A stretch of 64,000 bases of DNA from Streptomyces exfoliatus (GCF_000725545.1 NZ_JNZP01000030.1:4025-68024); one strand, 5' to 3'; positions 18,223-26,560 are shown, numbered from the stretch's first letter. Translations and numbers: made by a program. Notes: generated by a model from the sequence alone, not told the origin.

Positions 18223-18708
18223 TCAGGCCCACACCGCTTTGGCCACGGCGTGGCCCGCCGACGCCGCCCGTCCGTAGAAGCCCCGGAGGTTCCTGTGGTG
18301 GGCGAGGAGTTCCTCCCTGCTCCAGCCGCGGGCGCTGAACCTGGGGCCGGTGATGCTCCACAGCTCGTCGAAGGAGACAGCCGCGAGGAAGCGCGCCGCC
18401 TCTGACACCCCGGCCGGCTCCAGCAGCATCAGCGGGGGATCCGACGGGTCGGCGTCAGTGCCGTGTGGCACGGGGCGGCCGCCGTAGATGGGCAGTGTCC
18501 AGGGCTCGCCGGCGTCCGTACCGAGCGCATCGGCCGCCGCGTAGAGGTCGTTGACCGAGTCCCAGCCCTTGTTGATCGACCAGGTGACGCCCGCCGCGTA
18601 CTCGTCGCCGTGGTCTTCCCAGGCATCGGACATGAACGCGGCGAGCCAGGTGTGGTCATCCCGTATCCCGGACTCGGCCACGGCGCGGAAGTGGAGGTGG
18701 ATGCTCAC
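18223..18708 (-). CDS. DUF1877 (YfbM-like) protein
   Basis: 161 residues. The start VSIHLHFRAV (GTG 18708) matches the family N-terminus; the body has NKGWDSVNDLYAAADAL, IYGGRPVPHG, a YLxAVSFDEL-like stretch (RFLAAVSFDELW) and GFYGRAASAGHAVAKAV, typical of DUF1877. Function unknown; members are soluble and often sit beside toxins or in single-gene units. A longer frame to 18738 exists but the family alignment supports the internal GTG. Confidence 0.8.
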   Translation of the reverse strand: MSIHLHFRAVAESGIRDDHTWLAAFMSDAWEDHGDEYAAGVTWSINKGWDSVNDLYAAADALGTDAGEPWTLPIYGGRPVPHGTDADPSDPPLMLLEPAGVSEAARFLAAVSFDELWSITGPRFSARGWSREELLAHHRNLRGFYGRAASAGHAVAKAVWA

Positions 18709-18807
18709 TGCGGGGAGTCCCTCGGCTCGGCGGCCCACCCGTCGGGCCGAACGGACGGGAACCTACCCGAGGGCACCGACAGCCGTGTGTCGTCGTCTTC
18801 GCCTCCG

Positions 18808-19470
18808 TCAGGCGCCGAGCAGTGGGTCGGCCTCCGTCGGCCGGCCCAGGTACCAGACGGGTCCGGGGTCGGGGACCGCGAGGGGTGCGAATCCCAGCCG
18901 GTCGTAGAACGCGCGGGCCTTCGTGTTCGCCTGCACCATGCACAAATGGACGGCGGGCACGCCCGCGGCCCGCAGCTCCGCGAGCAGCGTGCGGATCAGG
19001 GCGCGCCCGTACCCTCGCCCCTGCCATGACGGCAGCAGGTCGATGTGCAAGTGCGCCGGGTACGCGGCGAGTTCGTCGCGGACCATGCGCTCCGGCGTGT
19101 GCAGCAGCCTGGCCATCTCCTCGGTCGGAGTGGCGGGTTCACGGGCGGGTTCCGGATGGCGCGCCGCGACCTTGGGCAGCCATTCGGTACGGAACCGCAG
19201 CGCGAACCTGTCCGTGTCGGCGGCCCCCAGGACGTATCCGACCGCCCGGCCCGCGCCGTCGTCCAGGACGAAGGCGAACTCCGGCTCCAACTCCACGTAG
19301 GGGTAGGCGAAGATCGAGGGCATCAGTTCGGGATCGGCGTACAGGTCGGAGGAGTCGCCCCCCTCGTGGGCCGTCCTGACGCAGATGTCGGCGAGAGCCG
19401 CCCGGTCCGACGGCCGGTAGCGACGGACGAACGACTCGGTCTTCGCCTCAGGCTTCGTCTCAGTCTTCAT
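18808..19470 (-). CDS. GNAT-family N-acetyltransferase
   Basis: 220 residues. VRRYRPSDRAALADIC opens the fold, FAFVLDDGAGRAVGYVLGAAD is the beta-hairpin, and LHIDLLPSWQGRGYGRALIRTLLAEL contains the acetyl-CoA pyrophosphate loop Q-x-x-G-x-G. Then VHLCMVQANTKARAFYDRLGF is the motif-B region. It resembles O-GlcNAcase-associated or small-molecule acetyltransferases. Start ATG 19470 (MKTETKPEAK). A CebR-like box lies 20 bases upstream, so it may be co-regulated with the adjacent cellulases; a link to sugar metabolism is inference only. Confidence 0.85.
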   Translation of the reverse strand: MKTETKPEAKTESFVRRYRPSDRAALADICVRTAHEGGDSSDLYADPELMPSIFAYPYVELEPEFAFVLDDGAGRAVGYVLGAADTDRFALRFRTEWLPKVAARHPEPAREPATPTEEMARLLHTPERMVRDELAAYPAHLHIDLLPSWQGRGYGRALIRTLLAELRAAGVPAVHLCMVQANTKARAFYDRLGFAPLAVPDPGPVWYLGRPTEADPLLGA

Positions 19471-19489
19471 TCGTGTCACGATTCCAGAA

Positions 19490-19503
19490 TGGGAGCGCTC
19501 CCG
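19490..19503. promoter_or_regulatory. CebR-type operator upstream of the acetyltransferase
   Basis: TGGGAGCGCTCCCG, 13 of 14 identical to the CebR box TGGGAGCGCTCCCA. It is downstream of the LPMO gene but directly upstream (20 bp) of the acetyltransferase start. Confidence 0.7.
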
Positions 19504-19568
19504 CAGGGAGTTTCCGCAGGTCGTCCCGGCGTGACGGTCGGGCGGCTCTCCGCGCCACGAGGCGGGCA

Positions 19569-19598
19569 GCGCCGGTTCCCCCCGACGGGAACCGGCGC
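19569..19598 (-). terminator. Hairpin terminator after the LPMO gene
   Basis: A perfect 12-bp stem (GCGCCGGTTCCC / GGGAACCGGCGC) with a 6-base loop, starting 16 bases past the LPMO stop. No strong T tract, as is common in Streptomyces. Confidence 0.7.
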
Positions 19599-19613
19599 CT
19601 CGCTCCGATGGTT

Positions 19614-20708
19614 CTACGGGTTGACGCAGACGACGGAGCCGACCGGATGGTTGTTGCCGGTCGATGTCGCGGTGAACCCGAAGGTGACGCTGCCGTCCGG
19701 CGGGATGGTCCGGTTGTAGTCGACGTTCTTGACCGTGACCGTGCCGTCGGATCCGGTGCTCAGCCCGCCGTTCCAGAGGCTGCTGATCCGAGTGCCCGCG
19801 CCGGGCGTCCACTTCACCGCCCAGCCGTCACGCGCTGTCGTGCCGTGGTTCATGACCTCGACGGAACCCTGGAAGCCGCCGCTCCAGGAGTTGGTCACGC
19901 TGTAGACGGCCATGCACCCGGTGTGCGGGTCGGTCGGCGTGGGAGTAGGAGTGGGGGTCGGGGTGGGGGTAGGGGTCGGCGTGCCGCCCGAGCCGCGGAT
20001 GCCGGTCACTTCGCCGTTGCCGCCGTCGAAGACGATGTCGGAGCAGGAGAAGAAGTTCTCCTGGCTGTCCGAGCGCACCCACTGGATGAACATCACCGCG
20101 TCACCCGAACGGCCCGCGGGCAGGTTCAGATCCCAGTGGTAGTAGCCGCCGTCCGTGCCGGGCGACCCCGACTGCGGTGGGTCGGTGACGGTCTGGATGA
20201 GTTCCAGGTCGTCCCAGCCCAGTTCGGTGCTGGGCGAGTAGCCGGGCTTGGAGAGGTACACCCGGAAGGAGCCGGGGTGCGCGGCCCAGTTGCTGTGCTT
20301 GACCTGGATCGTGTTCCCGGACGTCAGGTGCGTACGGGGCCAGTCCGAGCGGACGGCGTTGTAGCCGGTGAAGTTGTACGGCGACCGGTCACCGGCGCTG
20401 CACAGCTTTCCGTCGGGGACGTAACCGGCTCCGCGTCCGCCCGCGTTGGAGTCGAGTACGGCGAACCAGTTGTACAGCGAGTTCGGGCCGCTCTCGCTGA
20501 GCGCCGCCTTGCACGCCGGGTTCGTCGGGTCCAGAGCGCCGGTGCTGGTCTTGGCGTCCAGCCAGCAGAGGTACGTGCGGGACCCGGGCGTCATCGTGAC
20601 GCCGTGCGCCTGCGCGCTGCCCTGGCCCAGTAACGTCAGGCCGATTCCACCGAGCAGGGTCGCGAGTACCGCGGCCAGGGAGGCAAGTCGTCTCTTGCGT
20701 CCAGCCAT
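19614..20708 (-). CDS. Secreted AA10 lytic polysaccharide monooxygenase with CBM2
   Basis: 364 residues. Signal peptide 1-34 ends SAQA, leaving His35 as the N-terminal copper ligand (HGVTMTPGSRTYLCW). His144 (NWAAHPGSF) is the second histidine-brace ligand, and the axial Phe is in QENFFSCSD. A Thr-Pro repeat linker (about 243-260) joins a C-terminal CBM2 (265-364) with its terminal Cys pair. Close in design to the cellulose-active CelS2/LPMO10C type, it should oxidatively cut crystalline cellulose outside the cell. Leu26 in the signal peptide is encoded by TTA (20631-20633), so translation should need the bldA tRNA. It is downstream of, and codirectional with, the GH12 gene. Confidence 0.95.
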   Translation of the reverse strand: MAGRKRRLASLAAVLATLLGGIGLTLLGQGSAQAHGVTMTPGSRTYLCWLDAKTSTGALDPTNPACKAALSESGPNSLYNWFAVLDSNAGGRGAGYVPDGKLCSAGDRSPYNFTGYNAVRSDWPRTHLTSGNTIQVKHSNWAAHPGSFRVYLSKPGYSPSTELGWDDLELIQTVTDPPQSGSPGTDGGYYHWDLNLPAGRSGDAVMFIQWVRSDSQENFFSCSDIVFDGGNGEVTGIRGSGGTPTPTPTPTPTPTPTPTDPHTGCMAVYSVTNSWSGGFQGSVEVMNHGTTARDGWAVKWTPGAGTRISSLWNGGLSTGSDGTVTVKNVDYNRTIPPDGSVTFGFTATSTGNNHPVGSVVCVNP

Positions 20709-20732
20709 TGTGTCTCCTGTGTGTGGGTGGGT

Positions 20733-20746
20733 GGGGAGTGCTCCGA
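20733..20746. promoter_or_regulatory. Degenerate CebR-type box upstream of the LPMO gene
   Basis: GGGGAGTGCTCCGA, 11 of 14 matches to the CebR box, 25 bases upstream of the LPMO start. Weak by itself, but correctly placed and surrounded by three good boxes. Confidence 0.4.
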
Positions 20747-20802
20747 GGTCGGTGTTCTCCTCTTGCGGTGCGGTGCGGTTTCTTGTGTGTCGTGCGGTGG
20801 TG

Positions 20803-20846
20803 CGCCTCGCCCTTCCGGGGACGGGCTCCGCCGGAGGGGCGAGGCG
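20803..20846 (-). terminator. Probable terminator of the GH12 gene
   Basis: Outer 10-bp stem CGCCTCGCCC / GGGCGAGGCG enclosing a smaller TCCGG/CCGGA hairpin, 38 bases past the GH12 stop and before the LPMO start. It may attenuate rather than block read-through into the LPMO gene. Confidence 0.55.
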
Positions 20847-20884
20847 ATCTGGGGAGGCGCGGCGCCGACCGGCCGCGGATCACG

Positions 20885-22021
20885 TCACGCGCAGGCGGTG
20901 CCGTTCAGGCTGAACCCGGAGGGCGCGGCGAACGCGCCGCTGTACGTGCCCTGGAAGCCGAACGTCTGACTGGCGCCGGCCGCGATCCGCGCGTTGTGCG
21001 CGAGCCCGGTCGCCGTCACGGTCCCGGAGGCCGTGGGGACGGTGGCGTTCCACGCCTGGGTGATGCGCTGCCCGGAGGGCAGGACGAAGGACAGCGTCCA
21101 GTTGTCCACCGGGGCCGAACCGGTGTTGGCGACGGTGACTTCGGCCGTGAAACCGCCGGTCCAGACGTTCGGCGCGTACGTCACCTTGCAGGCCGTCGCC
21201 GGGCCGGGTTCGCCGGGGCCCGGCTCGCCCGTGCCGGGGGCCCCGAGGTTCACGGCGGAGGAGAAGGAGTTCACGGTGAGCCCGGCGCCGTTCTGCCACG
21301 GCTCGAAGCCGGCCTGAACGCTCGTCAGGTACCAGTTGTTCTGGGCCATGCCGCGCGCGACGGTCTCCCGGACGAAGTCCATGACGTCGAAGTCCCAGCC
21401 GGCGATGGCCGACGGGGCGACGAAGGAGATGACGTCGTTGGAGCCGTTGCTGCCCGTCCACACCTGCCAGCCGCGCCCGCCGACGGTGGCGGTGCCGACC
21501 TGTGAGCCGATCGGCTGGATGGGGCCGACCTTGTTGAACCAGATCATGATCTCGGTCCGGTTGACCCCGTCGGTCCTGGGCGTGGGGTCGAGCCAGATGT
21601 CGTACGAGGCGTTGTACGTCGCGTCGCCGACGTAGCCGTACGAGATGCTGCTGGGTGCCGTGGCAATGCCGCTGACCTGGGCGGGGAGCTTGGTCCCCGG
21701 TGAGCAGTTGGTGTAGTGGCAGCCGTTGAAGACCGAGGGGTACGACTTCGGGGCGCCGTTGGTGGGCACGGCGCCGTCGGCCCGCGTCACCCGGAAGCCG
21801 GTGTCGGTGGCGGTGACGCACTGGGCGGCACCGGTGCCCCAGCGGTTGTTCTGGACCACGTACCGGCCCTGGATCGTGGTCGAGCCGTACTGCTCGCAGA
21901 TCAGCGTGTCGGCCCGAGCCGCCGGCGCGGCGGTCATGAGTGCCGCGACGGTGGCGAGGGCGACGAGCAGCGCGGCGAGCATGCCGCGCGGGGTGCTGAG
22001 CCGGTTCGGTGACGCTCGCAT
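20885..22021 (-). CDS. Secreted GH12 endoglucanase with CBM2 (CelB-like)
   Basis: 378 residues. The signal peptide ends about residue 37 (APAARA-DTL). The GH12 beta-jelly-roll runs to about residue 260: Glu157 in NRTEIMIWF is the nucleophile and Glu240 in VQAGFEPWQ the acid/base; paired Cys lie in ICEQYG and FNGCHYTNC. A Gly/Pro/Glu linker leads to a C-terminal CBM2 (278-378). It matches the S. lividans CelB type and would cut amorphous cellulose internally. The promoter at 22222-22250 has a CebR box just downstream of the predicted start site. The leader contains six 12-bp repeats. AGAGAGG serves as ribosome-binding site. Confidence 0.95.
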   Translation of the reverse strand: MRASPNRLSTPRGMLAALLVALATVAALMTAAPAARADTLICEQYGSTTIQGRYVVQNNRWGTGAAQCVTATDTGFRVTRADGAVPTNGAPKSYPSVFNGCHYTNCSPGTKLPAQVSGIATAPSSISYGYVGDATYNASYDIWLDPTPRTDGVNRTEIMIWFNKVGPIQPIGSQVGTATVGGRGWQVWTGSNGSNDVISFVAPSAIAGWDFDVMDFVRETVARGMAQNNWYLTSVQAGFEPWQNGAGLTVNSFSSAVNLGAPGTGEPGPGEPGPATACKVTYAPNVWTGGFTAEVTVANTGSAPVDNWTLSFVLPSGQRITQAWNATVPTASGTVTATGLAHNARIAAGASQTFGFQGTYSGAFAAPSGFSLNGTACA

Positions 22022-22037
22022 GTCGGGCCTCTCTCAA

Positions 22038-22109
22038 GAGGTGATCGAAGAAGTGATGGACGAAGTGATCGAAGTGGTGAGGTAAGGCGTGAGGTAAGAG
22101 GTGAGGCAA
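22038..22109 (-). repeat. Six imperfect 12-bp tandem repeats in the GH12 leader
   Basis: On the plus strand the units are GAGGTGATCGAA, GAAGTGATGGAC, GAAGTGATCGAA, GTGGTGAGGTAA, GGCGTGAGGTAA and GAGGTGAGGCAA, back to back. Each holds GTGA at the same place. They begin 17 bases upstream of the GH12 start codon and lie inside the predicted mRNA leader, as a pyrimidine-rich repeat on the transcript. Confidence 0.85.
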
Positions 22110-22192
22110 GGGCTCCGGGCGGGCCCTGGACGGGGTGACCGAAAGGGCGCGCGGTGAGCGGTGCAGCGGGCCAGGAACGTCGACAGGCCTTT

Positions 22193-22206
22193 TGGGAGCG
22201 CTCCCA
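22193..22206. promoter_or_regulatory. CebR operator of the GH12 promoter
   Basis: A perfect TGGGAGCGCTCCCA. It falls about +9 to +22 of the predicted GH12 transcript, a position where a LacI-type repressor blocks early elongation. Confidence 0.9.
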
Positions 22207-22221
22207 CCCCTGGCTCGGTGC

Positions 22222-22250
22222 ACTGTAGGAGCTGAGGGTGTACCTGACAA
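22222..22250 (-). promoter_or_regulatory. Promoter of the GH12 gene
   Basis: Minus strand: -35 TTGTCA (22250-22245), a 17-bp spacer, and -10 TACAGT (22227-22222). Predicted transcript start is near 22215, giving a leader of roughly 190 bases that includes the CebR box and the six tandem repeats. Confidence 0.65.
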
Positions 22251-22326
22251 CCCATCGCGGCGGGGTCCGTTCCGGGCGTGTTCCGCGGCGAGGTGGCGCC
22301 TCGGTCATCGCATCCTGTCCGGGCCG

Positions 22327-22356
22327 TTGACGGCACCGCACCGGTGCCGCGAATAT
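22327..22356 (+). promoter_or_regulatory. Promoter of the GH9 gene
   Basis: -35 TTGACG (22327-22332), an 18-bp spacer, and -10-like GAATAT (22351-22356). The CebR box at 22371 begins about 8 bases after the predicted transcript start. Confidence 0.5.
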
Positions 22357-22370
22357 GGCCACCGCCGGCA

Positions 22371-22384
22371 TGGGAGCGCTCCCA
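22371..22384. promoter_or_regulatory. CebR operator of the GH9 promoter
   Basis: A perfect TGGGAGCGCTCCCA, extended to an 18-bp palindrome CATGGGAGCGCTCCCATG (22369-22386). It lies just downstream of the GH9 promoter. With the 22193 box, each divergent cellulase has its own operator. Confidence 0.9.
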
Positions 22385-22422
22385 TGTCGGCGAGCCGCTC
22401 GCCCCCACCGAGGAGCCCAGAC

Positions 22423-24663
22423 GTGAACAGACGCAGAACGGCCCTGCTCTCCCTGACCGCCCTGATGGCGGCGGGACTGACCGCGGTGCCCGTCGCCCCT
22501 GCCGGCGCGGACGAGGTCGAGCAGATCAGGAACGGCACCTTCGACACGACCACCGACGGATGGTGGTCGGACAACGTCACCCTGGGGCTTTCCGACGGCA
22601 GGGTCTGCGCCGACGTGCCGGGCGGCACGGTGAACCGGTGGGACGCCGGCGTCGGCCAGAACGACCTGACGCTCGTCAAGGGGGAGACCTACCGGTTCAG
22701 CTTCAGCGCGACGGGCACGCCCGAGGGCAACTCGGTCCGTGCCGTCGTGGGCCTCCAGGTCTCGCCGTACGACGCCTACCACGAGGTCACACCGCAACTG
22801 AGCGTCTCCGGGAACACGTACACCTACACCTTCGCCTCCCCCGTCGACACCTCCCAGGCGCAGGTCGCCTTCCAGCTCGGCGGCGCCGCCGACCCCTGGC
22901 GCTTCTGTCTGGACGACGTGTCACTCCTGGGCGGGGTGCCGCCGGAGCGGTACGAGCCCGACACCGGCCCCCGGGTCCGGGTCAACCAGGTCGGCTACCT
23001 GCCCGGCGGGCCCAAGAACGCCACCCTCGTCACCGACGCGACCGTGCGGCAGCCGTGGCAGCTGAAGAACGCCTCCGGCGCCGTCGTCGCCCGCGGCTGG
23101 AGCGTCCCCCGCGGCGTGGACCCCTCCTCCGGGCAGAACGTCCACTCGATCCACTTCAGCGACCACCGCACCGCGGGGACGGGCCTCACCCTGGTCGCCG
23201 ACGGCGAGACCAGCAGGCCCTTCGACATCGGCACCGCCGCCTACGAGAAACTCCGCCTGGACGCCGCGAAGTTCTACTACACCCAGCGCAGCGGGAACCC
23301 GATCCGCGACGACCTGCGGCCCGGGTACGGCCGCGAGGCCGGTCACGTCGACATCGCCCCCAACCAGGGCGACGGGAACGTGCCCTGCCAGCCCGGCGTC
23401 TGCGACTACACGCTCGACGTCACCGGCGGCTGGTACGACGCCGGCGACCACGGCAAGTACGTCGTCAACGGCGGCATCTCCGTCTGGCAGCTCCTCAGCA
23501 CCTACGAGCGCGCCAAGTTCGCCCGCACCGGGCAGGCCGAGAAACTGGGGGACGGCTCGCTGAACATCCCCGAGAGCGGCAACAAGATCCCCGACATCCT
23601 CGACGAGGCCCGCTGGGAGCTGGAGTTCCTGCTCAAGATGCAGGTGCCGGACGGCAAGCCCCTCGCCGGCATGGCCCACCACAAGATCCACGACGAGCAG
23701 TGGACCGGCCTGCCGCTGATGCCCTCCGCCGACCCGCAGAAGCGCGAACTGCACCCGCCGACCACCGCGGCCACCCTGAACCTCGCCGCGACAGCCGCCC
23801 AGGCGGCCCGCTTGTACAAGCCGTACGACACCCGGTTCGCCGCCACCGCGCTCGCCGCGGCCCGCAAGGCCTGGGCCTCGGCCCTCGCCCACCCCGACGT
23901 CCTCGCCTCCGAGAGCGACGGCATCGGCGGCGGCACCTACGCCGACCGTGAGGTCAGCGACGAGTTCTACTGGGCGGCGACCGAGCTGTACCTGACCACG
24001 GGTGCCAAGGAGTTCGAGGACCACATCCTGAAGTCCCCGGTCCACAGCGCCGACATCTTCAAGCCGATCAGCTTCGACTGGGCCGGCACGGCCGTCCCCG
24101 CCCGGCTCGACCTCGCCACCGTCCCGAACCGGCTGCCCGGCCGCGACAAGGTCCGCCAGTCCGTACGCGAGGGAGCCGACCGCTACCTGGCCACGCTGAA
24201 GGCCCACCCGTACGGCATGCCGTACGCCCCCGCGGGCCATAAGTACGACTGGGGCTCCACCCATCAGACGCTCAACAACGCCGTCGTCCTGGCCACCGCC
24301 TACGACATCACCGGCAGCGCGAAGTACCGCGACGGGGCCGTCCAGAGCATGGACTACATTCTGGGCCGCAACGCCCTGAACATCTCGTACGTCACCGGCT
24401 ACGGCGAGGTCAGCGCGGAGAACCAGCACAGCCGCTGGTACGCCCGCCAGCTCGACCCGAAGCTGCCCCGCCCGCCCGTCGGCTCTCTGTCCGGCGGCCC
24501 GAACTCGAGCATCCAGGACCCGCTCGCGCAGAGCAAACTCCAGGGCTGCGTCGGGCAGTTCTGCTTCATCGACGACATCCAGTCCTGGTCGACCAACGAA
24601 CTCACCATCAACTGGAACTCCGCGCTCACCTGGATGGCCTCCTTCGTGGCCGACCAGCACTGA
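22423..24663 (+). CDS. Secreted GH9 cellulase with CBM4-like and Ig-like domains
   Basis: 746 residues. Signal peptide to about residue 29, then a CBM4/9-like module (about 35-170, [15 protein letters not shown]), an Ig-like CelD-N domain (about 185-275, [19 protein letters not shown]) and the GH9 alpha/alpha-barrel. [15 protein letters not shown] carries the Asp pair of the catalytic base (Asp339/Asp342), and Glu726 in [10 protein letters not shown] is the acid. This is the E2/CelD subgroup, endo-acting or processive cellulases. The GTG start 22423 has GAGGAG seven bases upstream. Divergent from the GH12 gene and CebR-controlled. Confidence 0.95.
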   Translation: MNRRRTALLSLTALMAAGLTAVPVAPAGADEVEQIRNGTFDTTTDGWWSDNVTLGLSDGRVCADVPGGTVNRWDAGVGQNDLTLVKGETYRFSFSATGTPEGNSVRAVVGLQVSPYDAYHEVTPQLSVSGNTYTYTFASPVDTSQAQVAFQLGGAADPWRFCLDDVSLLGGVPPERYEPDTGPRVRVNQVGYLPGGPKNATLVTDATVRQPWQLKNASGAVVARGWSVPRGVDPSSGQNVHSIHFSDHRTAGTGLTLVADGETSRPFDIGTAAYEKLRLDAAKFYYTQRSGNPIRDDLRPGYGREAGHVDIAPNQGDGNVPCQPGVCDYTLDVTGGWYDAGDHGKYVVNGGISVWQLLSTYERAKFARTGQAEKLGDGSLNIPESGNKIPDILDEARWELEFLLKMQVPDGKPLAGMAHHKIHDEQWTGLPLMPSADPQKRELHPPTTAATLNLAATAAQAARLYKPYDTRFAATALAAARKAWASALAHPDVLASESDGIGGGTYADREVSDEFYWAATELYLTTGAKEFEDHILKSPVHSADIFKPISFDWAGTAVPARLDLATVPNRLPGRDKVRQSVREGADRYLATLKAHPYGMPYAPAGHKYDWGSTHQTLNNAVVLATAYDITGSAKYRDGAVQSMDYILGRNALNISYVTGYGEVSAENQHSRWYARQLDPKLPRPPVGSLSGGPNSSIQDPLAQSKLQGCVGQFCFIDDIQSWSTNELTINWNSALTWMASFVADQH

Positions 24664-24684
24664 CGGCGCTCGACAGCAGGACGA

Positions 24685-24715
24685 GCCCGCGCGGCGCCAC
24701 CGGCGCCGCGCGGGC
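24685..24715 (+). terminator. Strong hairpin terminator after the GH9 gene
   Basis: A perfect 14-bp GC stem (GCCCGCGCGGCGCC / GGCGCCGCGCGGGC) with a 3-base loop, 21 bases after the GH9 stop. Confidence 0.8.
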
Positions 24716-24746
24716 CCTCGCGTCGGCCCCTGGGGATTCTCCCGTT

Positions 24747-24914
24747 GTGACGGGCACGCGTGGGTCACGGAGATGCATCCCGGCGGCCCTCCCCGGGGAG
24801 AAGCTCAACGCCGAGGTGCTGGAGTACCTCCGCGGCGGCGCCGACGCCGGCATGGTCGTACCGGACGCGGTCGACACCGAGGTCAAGACGGTGCGGGTGA
24901 CGACCGAGACCTGA
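24747..24914 (+). pseudogene. Small ORF, probable 3' remnant of an unidentified gene
   Basis: A 55-codon frame from GTG 24747 to TGA 24914. Only its last 45 or so codons (LPGEKLNAEVLEYLRGG, then AGMVVPDAVDTEVKTVRV) have Streptomyces-like codon use; the first ten include AGA and TCA and look non-coding. There is no ribosome-binding site. I take it as the tail of a gene whose 5' part was lost next to the GH9 terminator, but I do not recognise the family. It ends 17 bases before the next gene. Confidence 0.4.
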
Positions 24915-24931
24915 ACGGCGAAGGGAGCGGC

Positions 24932-25552
24932 ATGTCCTACGACGGGGCTTTCCTGTGGGGCCCGGCGAACTTCTCCGGACGGCCGCCCGCCCGGCTGGTG
25001 GTGGAGGGCGTCGTCGTGGGTGTCGTGACGGCCGGTCTGGTCGCGGGCGCCGCGGTGGCGGGTGTGCTGACCGGTTTCGGCACCGTCGGCACGGTGGTCG
25101 GGGTCGTCGTGGCCCTGGCCTCCGCCGGGTACCTCTTCGCGACGAACGCGGGACGCGTCCTGGTTGGCGCGGTCGCCCTCCTCGGCGGCGTCCTCGCCTG
25201 GTGGATACCGGGCCAGACCGCGCAGGCCGTCCTGGCGGCGCGCGGCGAGAGCCGCACGGTGGTGGTGACCGAGGTCCACGTCCACCGCTACGAAGGACGG
25301 AACTACGTCAAGAACTCCTGCTCGGTACGACTCCTCGACGGCACCCCGGTCCCGACCGAGGCCTGGCGCGGCTGCGGCGCCGACGCCCGTCCTGGCCAAC
25401 ACCTCACGATGGTCTTCGACCCGGAGGACGCCGTGCCCCCGACCGACCGCGTCCTTCCCGCCTCCGCCGCGGCGGCCCTCGCGGGCCCGGCGGCGGCGAG
25501 TCTGGCGCTCGCGGCACTGTGCTGCGTCGCGGTGATCCGGTCCCAGCCGTGA
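24932..25552 (+). CDS. Membrane protein of unknown function
   Basis: 206 residues. ATG 24932 follows AAGGGAGCGGC. There are three closely packed hydrophobic segments (about residues 22-95), an extracytoplasmic domain with EVHVHRYEGRNYVKNSCSVRLLDG and a second Cys at WRGCGADARPG, then a C-terminal membrane segment (AASLALAALCCVAVI). The Cys-containing domain may be disulfide-bonded. No recognisable family, no close operon partner; the next gene begins 96 bp later. Confidence 0.7.
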   Translation: MSYDGAFLWGPANFSGRPPARLVVEGVVVGVVTAGLVAGAAVAGVLTGFGTVGTVVGVVVALASAGYLFATNAGRVLVGAVALLGGVLAWWIPGQTAQAVLAARGESRTVVVTEVHVHRYEGRNYVKNSCSVRLLDGTPVPTEAWRGCGADARPGQHLTMVFDPEDAVPPTDRVLPASAAAALAGPAAASLALAALCCVAVIRSQP

Positions 25553-25648
25553 GGCACGTCCCTCCGAATCGCGACAACGTGTCGAGACGTCGATACTTCA
25601 CGAAACGGGCCTGGCCGGGGCCCGACGGCGGAGGCGGCGACGGACTGC

Positions 25649-26560
25649 ATGGAGTGGAAGAAGCGGCTGCAGCACCTGCGTACCGGTGCCGAGCGACGCT
25701 TCCCCGTCCTCACCGAGCTCACGGCCCGGCTGCTGTCCTCTAACCTCCTCGACGCGGGGACCAGGCTCGCCGCGCAGGCCTTCCTCGCGTCCGTCCCCCT
25801 GCTCTTCGCCCTCGCGGCCTTCGCCCCGATCGGCGTGCGCGACCAGCTCCGGGAATCGCTGCGCGCCATGTTCGGCCTCAGCGGGGAGTCCGACCACGAA
25901 CTGCAGCAGGTGCTGTACGGCTCGGCCGACGAGGCTCTGCGGGAGACGACCGGCATCGTCGGCGCGGTGGTGGCGCTGGTGTCGGCCACGAGCTTCAGCC
26001 GGGCCATGTCCCGGGTCTGCGAGCGGGCGTGGGGGCTGCCCAGGGCCAAGTCGACCATCGCGGCCTGGCGCTGGGTCGTGTGGCTCCTGGCGATGCTGGT
26101 GGTCGTCGTGCTGCAGGGCCCGATCCGGAACGGCTTCGGCGCCGGCCTCTTTGTCGGCACGGCGCTCTACTTCCTGCTGGGTACGGGCGTGTGGCTCTGG
26201 ACCCAGCGCCTTCTCCTGGCCAAACGAGTCCCCTGGCCCGCGCTGCTGCCGGGCGCGGTGCTCGCCGCCACCGCCACCAGCGTGCTCGGCCTGACCGCCC
26301 GGATCTACATGCCGACGGCGCTCAACAGGGCTCTGGAGGAGTACGGATCCCTCGGCCTCGTTCTCGTCGTGCTGTCCTGGCTGATCGCCGTGTGCGGCGC
26401 CATCACGTTCGCGGTGACCATCGGCGCGGTGCTCGCCGACGAGCCGCCGCTGAACAGGTACGTGGGAAGGGTCGGGCGCACTGTTCCCCGTGACGGGAGC
26501 GACGGCGGAGACGGGAGCGACGGCGGAGACGGGGGCGTCGAGCGGAGTCCGACGACCTGA
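25649..26560 (+). CDS. YihY/BrkB-family membrane protein
   Basis: 303 residues with six predicted membrane segments in the YihY pattern: AAQAFLASVPLLFALAAFAP near the start, SATSFSRAMSRVCERAWG in the middle, and GLVLVVLSWLIAVCGAITFAVTIGAV near the end. The family was once named ribonuclease BN or virulence factor BrkB; members are now thought to be transporters or envelope proteins. It ends in a cytoplasmic low-complexity tail, two copies of a DGSDGG unit plus GDGG, encoded by a short direct repeat near 26500-26535. Confidence 0.85.
   Translation: MEWKKRLQHLRTGAERRFPVLTELTARLLSSNLLDAGTRLAAQAFLASVPLLFALAAFAPIGVRDQLRESLRAMFGLSGESDHELQQVLYGSADEALRETTGIVGAVVALVSATSFSRAMSRVCERAWGLPRAKSTIAAWRWVVWLLAMLVVVVLQGPIRNGFGAGLFVGTALYFLLGTGVWLWTQRLLLAKRVPWPALLPGAVLAATATSVLGLTARIYMPTALNRALEEYGSLGLVLVVLSWLIAVCGAITFAVTIGAVLADEPPLNRYVGRVGRTVPRDGSDGGDGSDGGDGGVERSPTT

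Noticed and set aside
19935..19985. GT/GGGG-rich simple repeat resembling a G-quadruplex tract
   Set aside because: It is the antisense of the Thr-Pro linker codons of the LPMO; ordinary coding repeat.
22135..22422. 96 extra in-frame codons upstream of the GH9 signal peptide
   Set aside because: They cover the promoter and both CebR boxes; GTG 22423 with GAGGAG leads straight into the signal peptide.
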